From: Bos javanicus | Taxonomy: Eukaryota; Chordata; Mammalia; Artiodactyla; Bovidae | Assembly: GCF_032452875.1 (NCBI RefSeq) | Contig: NC_083880.1 | Location: 54,758,829 to 54,822,828 of the forward strand | DNA length: 64,000 nucleotides | Direction of reading: 5' to 3' | Shown here: positions 42,441-54,565 of the stretch, in pieces | Layout of the letters: every line of letters starts with the position of its first letter | Numbering within the stretch: position 1 is the stretch's first letter | The notes under the pieces: model-generated | Database searches by the model: none | The model's input: only the letters and a program-made list of their open reading frames with translations | What the model was told of the DNA's origin: nothing | Program-made: the position numbers and the translations under genes

Positions 42441-42480
42441 TGCAGAGGCGCCTGGCGGCAGCGGGCAACCACACAGCCCG

Positions 42481-45400
42481 CCCCAAGGGGTGCCCTGGGG
42501 AGACCCCAGCGGCCCCAGGGCACAGGCGGGCAGCAGGCCTGCCACCTCCTCCCATCCTGGACTCCAGGGGGCTGTACCCACCTGTGCCCCCTCCACTTGA
42601 CCCTGTTGCCCAGAGTTGGGACCCACATCAGGTGGTAAGGGAGCTGCTGGGTTTCCAGAGGCTCGTAGGCCAACCCCATGAGACGACAGGTCACCTTGGA
42701 CAGCGAGCAGGCGATGTGCTTGCACACTGCATCCCAGGCTGCAGCCAAGGGTGCATGTGAGCGGGGCACCCCAGGTCCGTCCACACACCGTTACGTGCCA
42801 GCACCCCCACCCTGGGCACAGTGAGCTGGCTGTGTGCCGGGCACAGCCTGCAGGCACCATCCTCTCAGGGCCCAACACAGAGGCCAACTGTCCCCTGCCA
42901 TGTGTGGGCCGGGCAGGTCTCCGCGCATCCTGGCATCCCCCAGGACCAGGAGAGCAGACGGCATTAACGGGGTGGACCCACTTCCCCAAAGATCAGGTGT
43001 AGGATTCACACGGGAGGGGGAGGGGCAGTCAGCATCACTGTCCCTGGAGTCCTGACCAGGGCATGGGCAGCAAGAGGACCCTGCCTGTGAAAACCCATGT
43101 CCCCTGCACCTGGCAGGCCTGGCCCAGCCAGGGACGTGGGGGTGTCTGTGCCCCTCAAAGTAGGCTCCCCTGTGCCCATCCCCCATGATACCCCAGGCCA
43201 GGACTCGGAGCGCCCAGTCCAGTCTTGGGCCCAGGGTGTGGTGAGGATGTTCTTTGTGGATCACCTGGGGATCCATGGAGCGGCCCGGGCAGGGAAGACG
43301 TGGCTGCATACCCCAACAGTGCCGCAGAGGAACCTGTAGCAAGAGCAGGGCTAGGGAGAAGCAGGGGCAGGGCAGGGGGACCTCACTCCTAGGGAGGGCC
43401 CAGCCAAGGGCCCTCTGTTAGCTCAGAGCAGGGTGGGGGTGGGGGATCACAGAGGTTGAGCAGGAGCATCAGGCAGCCAGGGACTCCTGACTGGGCCTGA
43501 CTGGGTGTGGGGTGAGGCAGGCCTATCCCCAAGGCGGCCCTGTGAGTGATGCTTCAAGCAGTGAGAGCAGGAGAGGGTGTGGAGCAGGCGCTGCTAGTCA
43601 CCTAACCAACCCTAATCACCTCCTCGTGGCAGCTGGCCCTACCGGGACAGAGCACGGGCTCCCCTCCCAGGAGAAGGGCTACATGTGGGTAGCCGGTCCC
43701 AGGGGCCCCCAGATGGTAGAGCATTCTGTTCACTTAACCACATCCCAGCATCCACGGCTGTTCCAGAAGCTTCTCTGGGGATTATCTCCTAATCTTCAAA
43801 GCACCCCCAAGAGGCAGGCATTCTGTTGTCCCCACTCTGCTGGGCAGGGACAGGGCTCAGAGCGGGAGCTGACTTGCCCGGGGACACACAGCAGGGGGCA
43901 GAGCTGGGCAGTGCTCTGCAGACTGCCCTGCAGTCTGGTTGCTCTGCGGCCCTGGGCCTTCCAGAGGCCCCTCGCTGGGGCAGTAAAGACAGACCCAGCC
44001 TGCCTTGGGTGCCAAGCATGGAAGACACGTGGAAGGCCTCCCTCCTAGTGGTCTTCAGGAAGGCAGCAGATGACACGACGGCATTTTCCATGTGAGGATG
44101 GATAAACAGTGGCTAGAGAGTCCGGAGGCCCACCTCCCACCCTCATTCGTTCCCCTACAAGGATGTGCGGCTCACCCGCTGTGGCCACCTGGGCTGGCCG
44201 TGCATGTCCAATGGAAATTCTGCCGAGGCCGGACGTGTTGTGCTCACCCATGGGACCATGTGTGGCTGCCGAGATCTTGTAGCGGGGCTGGTGTGGCTGC
44301 AGAGCTGAGTCTTAGATTTGATGTCATTTAATTAACTTTAGTTTCAGTAGCCGCCTGTGAGCAGCAGCTGCTGTGCTGAGAGGCAGGTAGGAGAGAAGAT
44401 GGAGCAGGAAGTGGGGGTTCTAGGATGCACAGAGGAAGCAGTTTGGGGAATGGATGGGCTCGTAAATCAGAGGTCAGGGGAGGCCTCTTTGGGTGATGGA
44501 CAGGAGCCCGTGGATATGAGAAGTGTCTAGGTGGGAGCACCCACGCAGAGGGCATCAGGAGGGCAGAGGACAGTGGTGAGGGTGAAGGGACCCGTGGCGG
44601 GGCTGGGCAGAGGCTGGTGCTCACATGAGAGTGCTGCAGGGGTCAGGGTTGAGCTGCCAGGAGACCCAGGCTACCAGGATGGATGCTCCCCAGCGAGGCT
44701 GAGGTCCAGCAGGGAGAGGCACTCAGGTTGTGGCCAGACCTTGAGTTTGTCCACAAGACCTGCTGACGAGAGGAGGTGAACAGTCCCTGGGGAGTAGGGT
44801 GCTTCTCCCCGGAAGGTGGGAGGAGAAGAAAGAGTGGGCGGGGCCTCTGCCTGGTGGGAGGGGCCTCTACCCCAGCGACTTGGAATCCCACTCCCTCCCC
44901 TCCCCCACCCCCCTTCCTCCACAACCTCCCACTGCCTCCTCCCATGCCCGGTGAGGCAGGAGGCACCTGAGTGGCCGTGAGGGGATGGGGGGTTTCCTTC
45001 TCAGAGCCCGTTGTACATCTCAGAGGGGTCCCTGGGATTGGTCTGGGGGGGCATCTCCTGGTGAGGAGCTCCTGGAATCCGGGTAACTAGAGGCAGGGTC
45101 AGTTTCTGGGTCCCTTGCCCCTCACCCCTGGAGCTGGGCGAGGAGGGGAGTGGTGGGTAGCAGCTGCTGGAAAGCAGTGATTTCCTGGAAGCACGAGGAC
45201 AGTAATGGAGCTTGAGCGGCCCCCGGGAGCAGTGGCTGCTGCCTGAGAGTGTTTCCTGAAGCTCTGTCCCTGGGGGCGTGGGGCTGGAGTAGGGGTGTGG
45301 GGCGGAGCTGGGGCTAGGGGTGTGGGGTGAGGGGCCTCAGGGCCAGGGGCTGGGCAGGCAGCCCTTGTTTGCGTCCCTCCATCTGCCAGCCTGGAAAAAG

Positions 45401-46124
45401 AGGGGGTGCTGAACCCAGGAGAGCCCACCAGAGCTGCCGGAGCCTGATTGCAGCCTCACTGAGAGACCCTTGGGTGCCTGGGCAGGATGGGGCAAAGAGA
45501 GACCACTCTGACCTCCAAGTCTCAGCTTCCTGGTCTGTGAAGTGGGGCCATGGCCGCTCCTGGGCAGTGGTGAGGCTGGTGTGGACAGAGCCCCTGGCCG
45601 AGGCCCAGCCAGGGAGGCCCCCCCAGACAGCAGTCTCCCTCACCAGCGGAACAGATGGATGGATGAATGAATGACCCATTCAGGGGTCAATCGACACCTC
45701 GACCACTAGGCAGCATGTGGGGGGGAGTGGGGCAGATGGCTGGACACAGGTCAGTGTGCATTCAGCTTTGGGGTGGAGGTGAGGCTGGGGTCTTATTTGG
45801 AGTGGCGGGGGACAAGGTCGAGCCAGTGCCCTTGAAGACACAGTTAGAGGGGGGAAGACCCTCACCCGTGTCTGGGAACCTACCTCCCCAGGAGGCGTCC
45901 AGAGCCATTCCAAGCATCAATCCTCAGTCAACCGTGTTCCCTCTGACGAGACCCTGCTCCTGCTCACTCGCTCTTCCCCGAATCTTTAAACAGAACAAAA
46001 TAAAACCTAGATTTTATTTTAAAATTTCACTGTACTTTCAGACAACAGCAAACACATCCTCTGCAAAAGCTTCTCCACTAAGATGAGCCTAGCTTACCCA
46101 TCAGAGCCCCTGAGCCATTGACGT
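42481..46124. other. Upstream flank of the host gene
   Basis: This is GC-rich unique sequence. It holds a MIR with a CTCF-like core (43790-43925) and a short AT patch at 44315-44345 (GTCATTTAATTAACTTTAG). In human a divergent antisense RNA (MIR1-1HG-AS1) starts near the host-gene promoter; a plus-strand transcript could begin here, but I see no decisive exon signals. Confidence 0.4.
43790..43925 (-). repeat. MIR SINE remnant carrying a CTCF-like core
   Basis: 'GAGCTGACTTGCCCGGGGAC' followed by 'ACACAGCAGGGGGCAGAGCT' is a reverse-complement MIR. The 14-mer at 43888-43901 matches the CTCF core consensus at 13 of 14 positions. Confidence 0.6.
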
Positions 46125-46780
46125 CCTCCTGCGGAAGATGGTCAGCATCACCGGTCACCAGAAGAGTGACCGCAGCAGGACACTGCCTCACACCACTGGG
46201 AGGGCTGGAAACGACAGGAGCCCCAAACCGGAAAGTAACAAGTGTTGCTGTTTTTGGTGAGGATATAGCGAAATTTGAACCTCCAGTGTTGCTGATGAGA
46301 CAGTAACACAGTGTGGCTGCCATGGAGAATGGTCAGGGAGCTCCTCAAAAATTAAACCATCAAGCCAGCAACCATGCTCCTCGGATCGTGCCCCCACCTC
46401 GCCCGATGACAGGGACCTAAGCAGACACTCGCACTGGAGCACTCACAGTAGCCGAAGGGGACCCAGAACCGGCTGCCCATGGATGGACAAACCCACGTAG
46501 GCCACACCACACACACACCTGGGAGATGCGATGCTGACTGAACGACACAAGCCACTTGGGCAGGAGGAGCCACAGAGATAGAGCAGAAGGAGGCTTCCGG
46601 GGCCAGGGCACAGGAGAGCAACCACCTGATGGGAACCCAGCCCTCTTCCCAGGGAGGGGAACGTTCTGGAACCAGAGAGAGGTGGTGGTGACTGTGCTAA
46701 ATGCCAGGGAATTGTTCACTATAAAATAGCTCATTTTATGTTTGTGGATTTCACCCCAATTAAAAAACAACAAAAAGATA
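46125..46780 (+). mobile_element. Old L1 3'-end fragment
   Basis: 'CTGCCTCACACCACTGGGAG', 'GTGAGGATATAGCGAAATTT', 'CTCACAGTAGCCGAAGGGGA' and 'GGATTTCACCCCAATTAAAA' follow the order of an L1 ORF2/3' UTR end. It is highly diverged and ends in an A-rich tail. Confidence 0.8.
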
Positions 46781-46957
46781 AGTGGAGCTCAGGGTCCAGC
46801 CACACCTCCTCTCCCCACTGACCCCACCACCTGGACACGGGCAAACCCCCAGGCTGTGAAGACCACGTTCCTGCTCTCCTGGGGATCTGAATGATGGAGA
46901 GGGTATCCCCAGCTTCACCTCTCTCAACACCCCAGCACCTGCCTCCACTTGGGCAGG

Positions 46958-47042
46958 GGCCAGGAATGGGCAGGGGAAGAGGGAAGGGGGAGGGGAGGAG
47001 GGGGAGGGGCAGAGGGGAAGGAGTGGGGAGGGGAGGAAGGGC
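46958..47042 (+). repeat. Purine-rich GGGGA/GGAGG low-complexity tract
   Basis: This run of GGGGAGG, GGGAAGGG and similar units has many G3-G5 blocks. It has potential for G-quadruplex formation on the plus strand. Confidence 0.85.
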
Positions 47043-50000
47043 ACAGCTGCTGCCCTTCGGGCTAAGGATGGCCGCAGTAGCAGACTTTGGAGGGATGTCA
47101 TGTTGCCCAGTCCTGTCTGCTGCTGAAATAGTCCCTGTGGGGTAGACAGGATAAAAACCCTGCCCAAAGAGGCCCACATCCCATCCCCAGACCTGTGGAT
47201 GCAGCTGTCCCCCTGCCTGGGTGCAGGACCAGAGGGGCACAGAGGGGACCCGGAGTCACAGAGGGGCCCCTAAAGTAGCTAGGATGTCTGCGCTCAGTGC
47301 ATGTCAGGACTTCTCAGAGCCTTTCTGAGGCCAGGGCCGGTGTGCACCATGAGTCCCAGAGCCCAGCCTCTGCTCACCCACACCTCACCACCCTGGCACA
47401 CACGGGCTCACGGCATCTGTAGGGAGAGCTTGGAGGAGAGGGTGAATGGAAGGGAGGCGCATGAAGCAGAACCTGGTGTGAAATGCCCATGGTAGGGGGG
47501 AGGACCGTGAGGTCACCTGGTGCCAGACCTCAGTCACCAGGCCCTCAAATGTCCACATGCGCACAGGCCAATGCGCCCACACACACATGCATGCACATGA
47601 GCACGCACGCCCAGCAAAGCAAATGTGCATACATGCCCACGACGGCGGTGGGAAAACCACCTGACAGCTCGTAGAGAAAGTGACGTTTCACTGCCGTGAT
47701 GTCAGCAGAGAGCAGTTTGTTTCCAGAGACATCCTCCCAAGAATGGTGACAGCCTCACCGTCATGGAGACGCAAGGTGCTTTGGGGACCTGGCCGCGGCA
47801 CCATCGCAGGTCCCCAAAGGTTAGTGCAGCTTTGGGTCAGAAGGGCCTGTCCCACCACGAACCCCGACTAGATCAGAGCTCCAGGGAGAGGTAAAGGAGG
47901 GCCCTAAGGGCAAGCGGCATTGGAAGGGAGGGGTGTTGGGGGTCCAGGCCGAGCTCCGAGCCCTCAGGGGTCACCCCAGTCCTGAGGGCAGAGACTGGCT
48001 TCTTACTCCACCTCCCTCTCCTCTCTGTCCCCCCATCTCAGTGTGTGTTCCAGAGGTGACAAGGGCTTCTCCACACACAGAAGCCTCCCCCTGGGGAGGA
48101 CTCACACAGACTCGTCCTAGAAGAAAATGGGCTATCAGTAAGTAGACACCATGGAAGATGGGCCAGGCTGGGTGGCTGTGGGTCCCACACCCAAGTCCTG
48201 ACCCTGTACTCCACTCCTTCTTCCCAGATGCACCCACAGAGGGGTCCTCACCACCCGGTTGCCCTTAGCATTGCTCCTGAGGGCAGAGCTGATCTGCTTC
48301 CATCCCTATCTAGTCTTGCAGGGAATGGGGGGCAGGAAGCCATGGAAGGCGGCTGTCGGGTCCCTTCACACACATCCAGTGGCCCTTGGGAAGGTGTTTT
48401 TCTGGGTCAAGAGACAGACTCCTATTTCCAGGGAGAAGGAAGCCCCTGATCATAAAGATGGGGCAGGGGTGGGGAGGTCCAGGGGCCATTTCTGGCTGCA
48501 TTTGAAGTCCTGCCTTAAATGTGGGTGCTCATCACAGCAGAAAGCTTTCCTGGGGCTCTTGCTCAGATGCAGCTGTCAGAACAAGCTGTGAAACAAAGGG
48601 ATCACAGCTCTGCAGGCGGGTCCCAGCACCCCACAGAGGAACCGGCAGCTAGCCACCTTCCTTCCACGGGCCACCTGCCCTTTCTGGGGGCTCCTGCCTC
48701 ATCATGGTCATCTCACAGTTGTCCCAGTCACTTCAGCCACTGGTGAGGGCTGTGGTAGGCCAGACAGGAGGGCTCAGAGAGTTCCAGAATGACATGGCCT
48801 TGGTGGCCAAGGGACCCAGGAAATTGGGGGTGGGCTGTGCACAGGAGGGCTCTGGGGAGGAGGGGAAGGATCCCAGATGACCATGCCCATCATCTATCCT
48901 GTGCTTGCAAGCAGAGCCAACTCAGTTTCCAACCCCTGCCCCCCACCACTGCCTCTCCCCTCCGAGGGGCTTGAGCTGCTGTGGACACACAGAGTGGGTC
49001 GGGCAGGAATGCCCTGGTCCAGCTCTCTGCTGAGGAAGCCCTTCTCACTGCACTTGACACCTCCCTCCTGCTTCTGAGCCAAGCAGAGTTTCCGGTCCTC
49101 CACATGACAGAGGAGCTGGCTTCAGACCTACCAGGTGTGGGAATTGATAGAAACAGGTATTTAGACCACTGACTTGCAAACCCTTTTAGCCCCCAAATCG
49201 TTTCCCCTTGATAATGTTGGACAAGGGGACAGAATGTCCATCAGGTGGGTGAGTGTCACTACCTGTGCACGGGCTCCAGTCCGCGTTAGGTGCCTGGACA
49301 CTCCCTCCCCACTGTCCCTTCCCGCCACCCTGGACAAACACAGGGTGATGGCTGGGGGGCACCTGTCCCTTGCCCCTCCCTCTTCCAGGGCTCAGAGAAC
49401 TTCTCCTCCCCAGGTAGACCGCAGGGCTCTGGCACTGCCCTGGAGAGGTCCAGGGATGTCATTGCTCAGCGCATGCAGGCAGGGCCTCCCCAGGGGTCCT
49501 GAGAACATCCACAGAGCCCCTAGCACCCATTCACACCAGATCGGCTAAGGCTTCTGGGGGAGGGGTTACCTCCTGCCACTGGCTGCCCGTCCCAGGAACC
49601 CTGCGACAAAGGGTGTCCAGGAGTGTTGACCCAAGAAGATCTCAGCCACAATTAGCTGGGCCCCTTGTCACTGCCCCCTAAATGTTCATTCTATGACTGT
49701 TATGAAAGTGCTTAAAAAAAGACAAGCAAAGCCTAACTCCAGGGACTGAGCAGCTGCCCGCACGCGGGCCGCCATGCCAATCCCACTGCTGATGGGGTGA
49801 CACAGTTGCCACCCAGTGGCTTCTCAGGTCCGCATGGGTAGGCGCTTTCCGGGTTTTTGCTTAATTTGGGACTTTTTTGTTTTCATTCCCTGCGTGTAAC
49901 ATTTATAAATGTCACAGTGTGCCCGGGATGTGCTGTACCGGAGGCGTGTCCTCCGTGAGGGTGGTGGGCCCTGCTCCTGCCTGCTTGCCCAGGTTGTTAC

Positions 50001-50597
50001 TGCCCATTTTGACTCACCAGGGCTGCTGGAAAAAAGGGGTTCCAGCCCGGCCCCAGCACCCCCGAGCCACTCAGATCTGTGTCACACGGGGCACCCCAGT
50101 AACGGCGAGCTTCTCAGCCTGGCTGACAGCTAGTCCCATGGTGCTGGTTACGGTGACAGGCCTTCCCTATCTGCCCTGCTCCAACCCCGGCCCCAGGCCC
50201 AGCTCCTCATTAACACAGCCCCCTCCTGGCCTTGCAGGCTGGCCTCGCACGAGCCCCGGGCCAGCCTTAGGGGGAGGCAGACATTCCTGGGGCGGGCAAG
50301 GGCCACAGCCTGGCCTAGAGAGGGGGTGGAGTGACCCACCTACACTGCCAGGGTCAGGGCTCCCACTGACCGAACCCCCAGAAGAGGACTACTGCGTGCA
50401 CCCACTGTGTGTGCGCTCACGTGGCGGCATTGGCCGGGACGTTCTCTCGTGGAATTCTCTCTCCTTCTTCACCCTAAGTGTCAGGTGCCAGACCCACCGG
50501 CTGTGTCCTGGCAATGTTCCTAAGCCTCTGTAGTGACAGAAGCTCACGGGCTGGGCGGGGGACGGCCACGCTCAGGGTCCCTGGTTAGGGGGCAGGG

Positions 50598-50899
50598 GGC
50601 TTTTGCTTCTTTCTTTGTTTCTTTACTTACTTTTGGCTGCGCTGGGTCTTCACTGCTGCACACAGGCTTTCTCTGGTTGGGGCAAGTGGGGACCACTCTT
50701 CGTTGAGGTGCGAGGGTTTCTCACTCTGGTGGCTTCTGTTGTTGCAGAGCAGGGTCTCCAGGGCGCATGGGCCCTATAGTTGTGGCGCACGGGCTCAGGT
50801 GCTCTGCAGCATTTGGGATCTTCCCAGACCGGGGATGGAACCCGTGTCCCCTGCATTGACATGAGGACTCTTAACCATTGGACCACCAGGGAAGCTCCC
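50598..50899 (-). mobile_element. CHR-1-type (long) SINE, reverse
   Basis: 'TTGGCTGCGCTGGGTCTTCA', 'GTGGCTTCTGTTGTTGCAGA', 'AGTTGTGGCGCACGGGCTCA' and 'GGACCACCAGGGAAGC' are the reverse complement of the long cetartiodactyl CHR SINE, head at the right. Confidence 0.9.
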
Positions 50900-51409
50900 T
50901 GGCTTTTTCTTTCTTGACAGAGCAGTTTCCCTGTAGCAGGTGAGTTGATGGTGAGAAGCAGGGCCCTGACGGGAGCCGTCCACTTAACAAATGGAACTCG
51001 CTCAGCCCTGATGGATGGCTTTGCCGGCTCGTAAAACTCCAGAGGAAGTCGAATTCGGGTTCTCAAAACCTTGGAGATACTCCTTGAATTTATTACGTGA
51101 TCTGATAAATTATTGAATCCCAGTCCTCATGGATCTGGAACAGGCCTGTCAGGCAGGGGTGACACTCTTGAGTCCTGAGGGTCCAGGGGACTCACCTGCT
51201 GAGAGTTACGGTTCCCTGAGAAATGCTCTTCCGGTAAATTGGGCTGGAAATCCCAAATCCCAGGGAAGCTTTCCCGAGGTCACAGGGAAGCCAAGCCTGA
51301 GCACCCCTCAGGGTGGTCTTTGGGACTCTTGGTGACTCTCAGCCTGGGGTCTCAGGTATTTGACTGGCCAGCCCTTCTTGGAGAACTTCTCCAATTTCTT
51401 TCGAAAATG

Positions 51410-51880
51410 AGCCTGTGGGAGGCAGCATCCTTGCCACATGGTCCCCCCACCCCTTGCATGTGAATAGGACCAGCCACTGTGATGGGGATTCATTCCCAAG
51501 ATTAGGCTGTTACTCTTTCAAATGCAAGTTTATCAGAAGGAATATTCTGCAGGGTGGGTCAGGCCTAATCAGGTGAGCCCTGTAAAAGGAGAAGCATCAG
51601 AAAGATGCTGTCCTGCTGGCCTCAGAGAAGGAACCAACAGCCAGGTCTTGGCCTGCCCTTGTGGGGGCCACATGGCAAGAGTCTGTAGGCAGCCCTTGGC
51701 CGACAGCCACAGACAACTTGGAACTGGCAGGAATGAATCCTGCCACAATTTCAAGGAGCCTAGAAGTGACCTCAGCCCCAGCCACACCTGCTTTCAGTCC
51801 AGGGAGACCCTGAGCAGAGGAACCACACTGGGCTTTTGAGCCTCAGGGACTGTGCGATGATAACTGGGTGGTCATCTGTC
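51410..51880 (+). mobile_element. Old LTR/MaLR-like repeat, class uncertain
   Basis: Pieces such as 'CAGGCCTAATCAGGTGAGCC', 'GAGACCCTGAGCAGAGGAAC' and 'GGACTGTGCGATGATAACTG' occur in the order of a common old mammalian LTR-type repeat. It is diverged, with approximate edges. Confidence 0.4.
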
Positions 51881-52784
51881 CCGCAGAGCAGAAAATGGAA
51901 ACAAAACCAAATCTTAAACTGTAAAATGTAGGGGACAGTTCAAGTCGCATCCATGGGAGAACGTGTACAGCTGGTCTCTGCGTCCTCAGACCCTTCCATC
52001 TCCCTGAGGCTGCTGGCCGTGTTGAGAAGGATGCCGAAGTGCACCGGGCTCTGTGGAAAGGGCATAGCTTGGCAGGGATGCCCTATGGGTGGTGGCACAT
52101 GGATATCCAGGCTTGGCTGGACTGAAGGCTCACAGTTTGTGGGGTTGTATGGGAGTCTGCTGCAGAGATTTTCCCAGCAGGTGCTTCCTGCCACCCCCAC
52201 CCCAGGACGGGAAGAGAACAGCAGATCCCAGGTGTCTCTGGATCTGGCTCTGTCACTGAGGTGATGGATAGTCAGTTCTGTGTCCTGCCCCAAGCTGGGA
52301 ACCACCGGGGCTGCTGGCCCTGTCCAGGGTGTGAGGAGCCCCCGTTACCTTCCCATCCCCCCATTTATGATGTGGTGTAGGTCCCCCTGGTCCACCGCCC
52401 CTCCTCCCCCAAGATCTGCCATTATCCCCATCTCCTCCCGGACAATGACACCCCACCCCCGGCTCCGCACTGAGCTGACCTCACCTAGTTTTTGAGATTG
52501 TCAATCAACTAGCTGGTGCTGGGCTGGGGTCACTGTCTAATGAGACAGGATCCCTGCAGCCACTGGGCTGAGGAGGGGTCAACCCAAATGCCCACTGCAG
52601 TGCAGGGAGTGGTTTCTGCAGTGCATTCCACCCAGGACTAGCTGCAGTCCCCCTCTGGGGCCTGCCCCTGTGTGGGGAGCCCCGGGCCTGCCACCCCCGA
52701 GGCAGCGTCTCTGAGCCCCAGGAGTGACCTTCGCCAAGGCTGCGAAGCCCGCAGCCAGCTTTGCTGAAGCACCATGCGTTCACA

Positions 52785-52960
52785 GTTATGAGCTATTTTA
52801 TTGCCCAGTCAGTAAAAAACCTTCTGATTATGTCATTGCAGAGGCAGGCGAATGCCAAAAAATATAAATTTTCTTCCGTCCACCACTGACCCCTCCGCCT
52901 TCACGGCGGCCTCGGTTCTGGTTCCTTCCCTGGGTTTTCTTTAATTAGTGAGATGCAGGA
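52785..52960. promoter_or_regulatory. Candidate conserved non-coding element
   Basis: This is an AT-rich, non-repeat block 10.6 kb upstream of the predicted promoter. It includes GAGCTATTTTATTGCCCAGTC, a TGATTATGTCATTGC stretch, AAAAATATAAATTTTC and TTTCTTTAATTAGTG, with homeodomain and CRE/AP-1-like cores. Confidence 0.3.
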
Positions 52961-54334
52961 CTGTGCCTGGCTGCCCCCATGGCTCCTTTCTGGAGGCCAG
53001 GGACAGGGGCAGGGCGGGACAGGGAAGAGGTTGGGGGTGTGAGGGTGGGGACTCGAGGGTGGTCTCCTCAGCTCTGTGCTGGAGAAGCTGCCTATGGGCC
53101 CATGCCTCTGAGTCTGGCCCTTTCAACCAAGGATGCGGGCACAGAGGTGGCCTCAGGCTGAAGGCTGTGCTCACAGGAGACTGGACCCCTCCCTAGGAAC
53201 CAGGGCTTCCAAGGAGTAGCACAAACCCCCTTTAGACAGATGCACTGAGGTGGGGCACATCCATTCACACATTCACTTGGAAGACACTTGCTGGGCCCAC
53301 ACCATGCACCCTGCTCTGCTGGTCCGGGCTCTGGACCCCGCCCCTGGGGAGGGAGCCCAGCATGGGGAATGATGGAGATTCAGACCCCAACGGCCAGCTC
53401 AGACACAGCCCAGGCCTCCATGCCAGAGAGCCTGGCTTAGAATCAGCAGCAGTGTGGGTAACAAGAGGGGAGGGAGCAGGGAGGACTTCCTGGAAGGGGT
53501 GGCACCCACCCATCTCGGGACTCAGGCCCGCTCTCCAGCCCCTGGGTGAGGCCTGGAGCCCCCCTGCAGAGCCAGCTGGGGGCACTTGGCCAGTCAGAGC
53601 AGAGGTGCCAAGCAGCACACTTCGGGAAGCTGACATCACCGCAGAGTCAAGCCCCACCGGCACCTGTTGGGTAAACCCAGAATAGCCGCTCCCAAGAAGC
53701 CAAGCTGGGTTGGATGATCAGAGGACTGGGGGCGGGGCTCTGGGGGATGTGGGTCTGGGGGAGCTGCTGCAGTCACTTTCCCCTTTAGGCCCGCCGGCCA
53801 GCCCACCCCCACCCCACAACTGAGCAGTGAGAGTCCAGCAGACAAGAAGGACGGAGTCTGAAAGGCATGTGACGTGGGTGCCTTCAACCACCCCCATCAC
53901 AGCCTGTCCTCTGGTTGACGACCCCAGAGCCCCAAGAGCCCTGGCTGATTCCTGGTGTGTTCCGGACTTGCTGAGGATGGGACCAGCACACAGTAGGTGC
54001 TCAACAAACCTTCACAGGCCCCATGGCAGATGTTGGGACAGCACAGTCCATGATGCCTTGGACACCATCTCCCGACCCAGCTCCCCTGCAGGGGCTTTTC
54101 GCTCCGCACTTTCTTCCCCAGACCCCCTCCCTGGGGCCCAGCTCCCACAACTTCCCTTGGCCCCCTCTCAGGATTGAGACAAAGATGAGGAAGAGCCTTC
54201 TCAAGGCTGGAGGCCCACTGAGGAGGCTGGTCCTCCCTCGGAGTGACAGCCTGGTGAGCCTGGGGGCCTGGTGTTGCTGTGAGGGAGTTGGGGTTCACCC
54301 TGTGCCCCAGCCGAAGACCCCACCACCCCTGGCA

Positions 54335-54565
54335 TCACCCTTTCTCCGATAAGTTCTCATGGTGAGCTCACGCCTTCCATAGGTGTAATTAAATATGACA
54401 ACCTCGCTGCTTCTCCCAGCCCCCGAGTCAGGTCGGGCTTTTTAATTAGCCCCACCAATAAATGTGTCAGAGGTTCCCTTAAAAATATGTCTCTCTCCCA
54501 GGGCCACGCTGAGTGACAGCGTAAATGGGGCTTAGACACCAGGCACGGTTATTTCAAGCTCCTCA
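54335..54565. promoter_or_regulatory. Candidate conserved non-coding element
   Basis: This block has repeated homeodomain cores (GTGTAATTAAATATGAC, TTTTTAATTAGCCCC), an AATAAATGTGTCAG stretch and CTTAAAAATATGT, which is one mismatch from a MEF2 site, between GC-rich flanks. There is no repeat signature or coding frame. Confidence 0.33.

Larger units (their letters stand above)
41190..42480. other. MIR1-1HG: CpG island over the host-gene 5' end
   Basis: CpG density and GC content rise sharply here compared with the flanks, most clearly at 41430-41600 and 42030-42480. The island covers the predicted promoter, 5' UTR, first coding exon and the start of intron 1. It contains a purine-rich GGGGA-type run at 42058-42096. 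It is the strongest CpG-rich block in the window, although smaller CpG-rich patches occur near 34850-35000 and 39290-39530. Boundaries were set by eye. Confidence 0.6.
46781..52784. other. Upstream intergenic, no gene seen
   Basis: Besides the purine tract, CHR SINE and LTR-like repeat the sequence is unique and GC-rich. A small AT patch lies at 49855-49915. Open frames on both strands look random. Confidence 0.5.
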
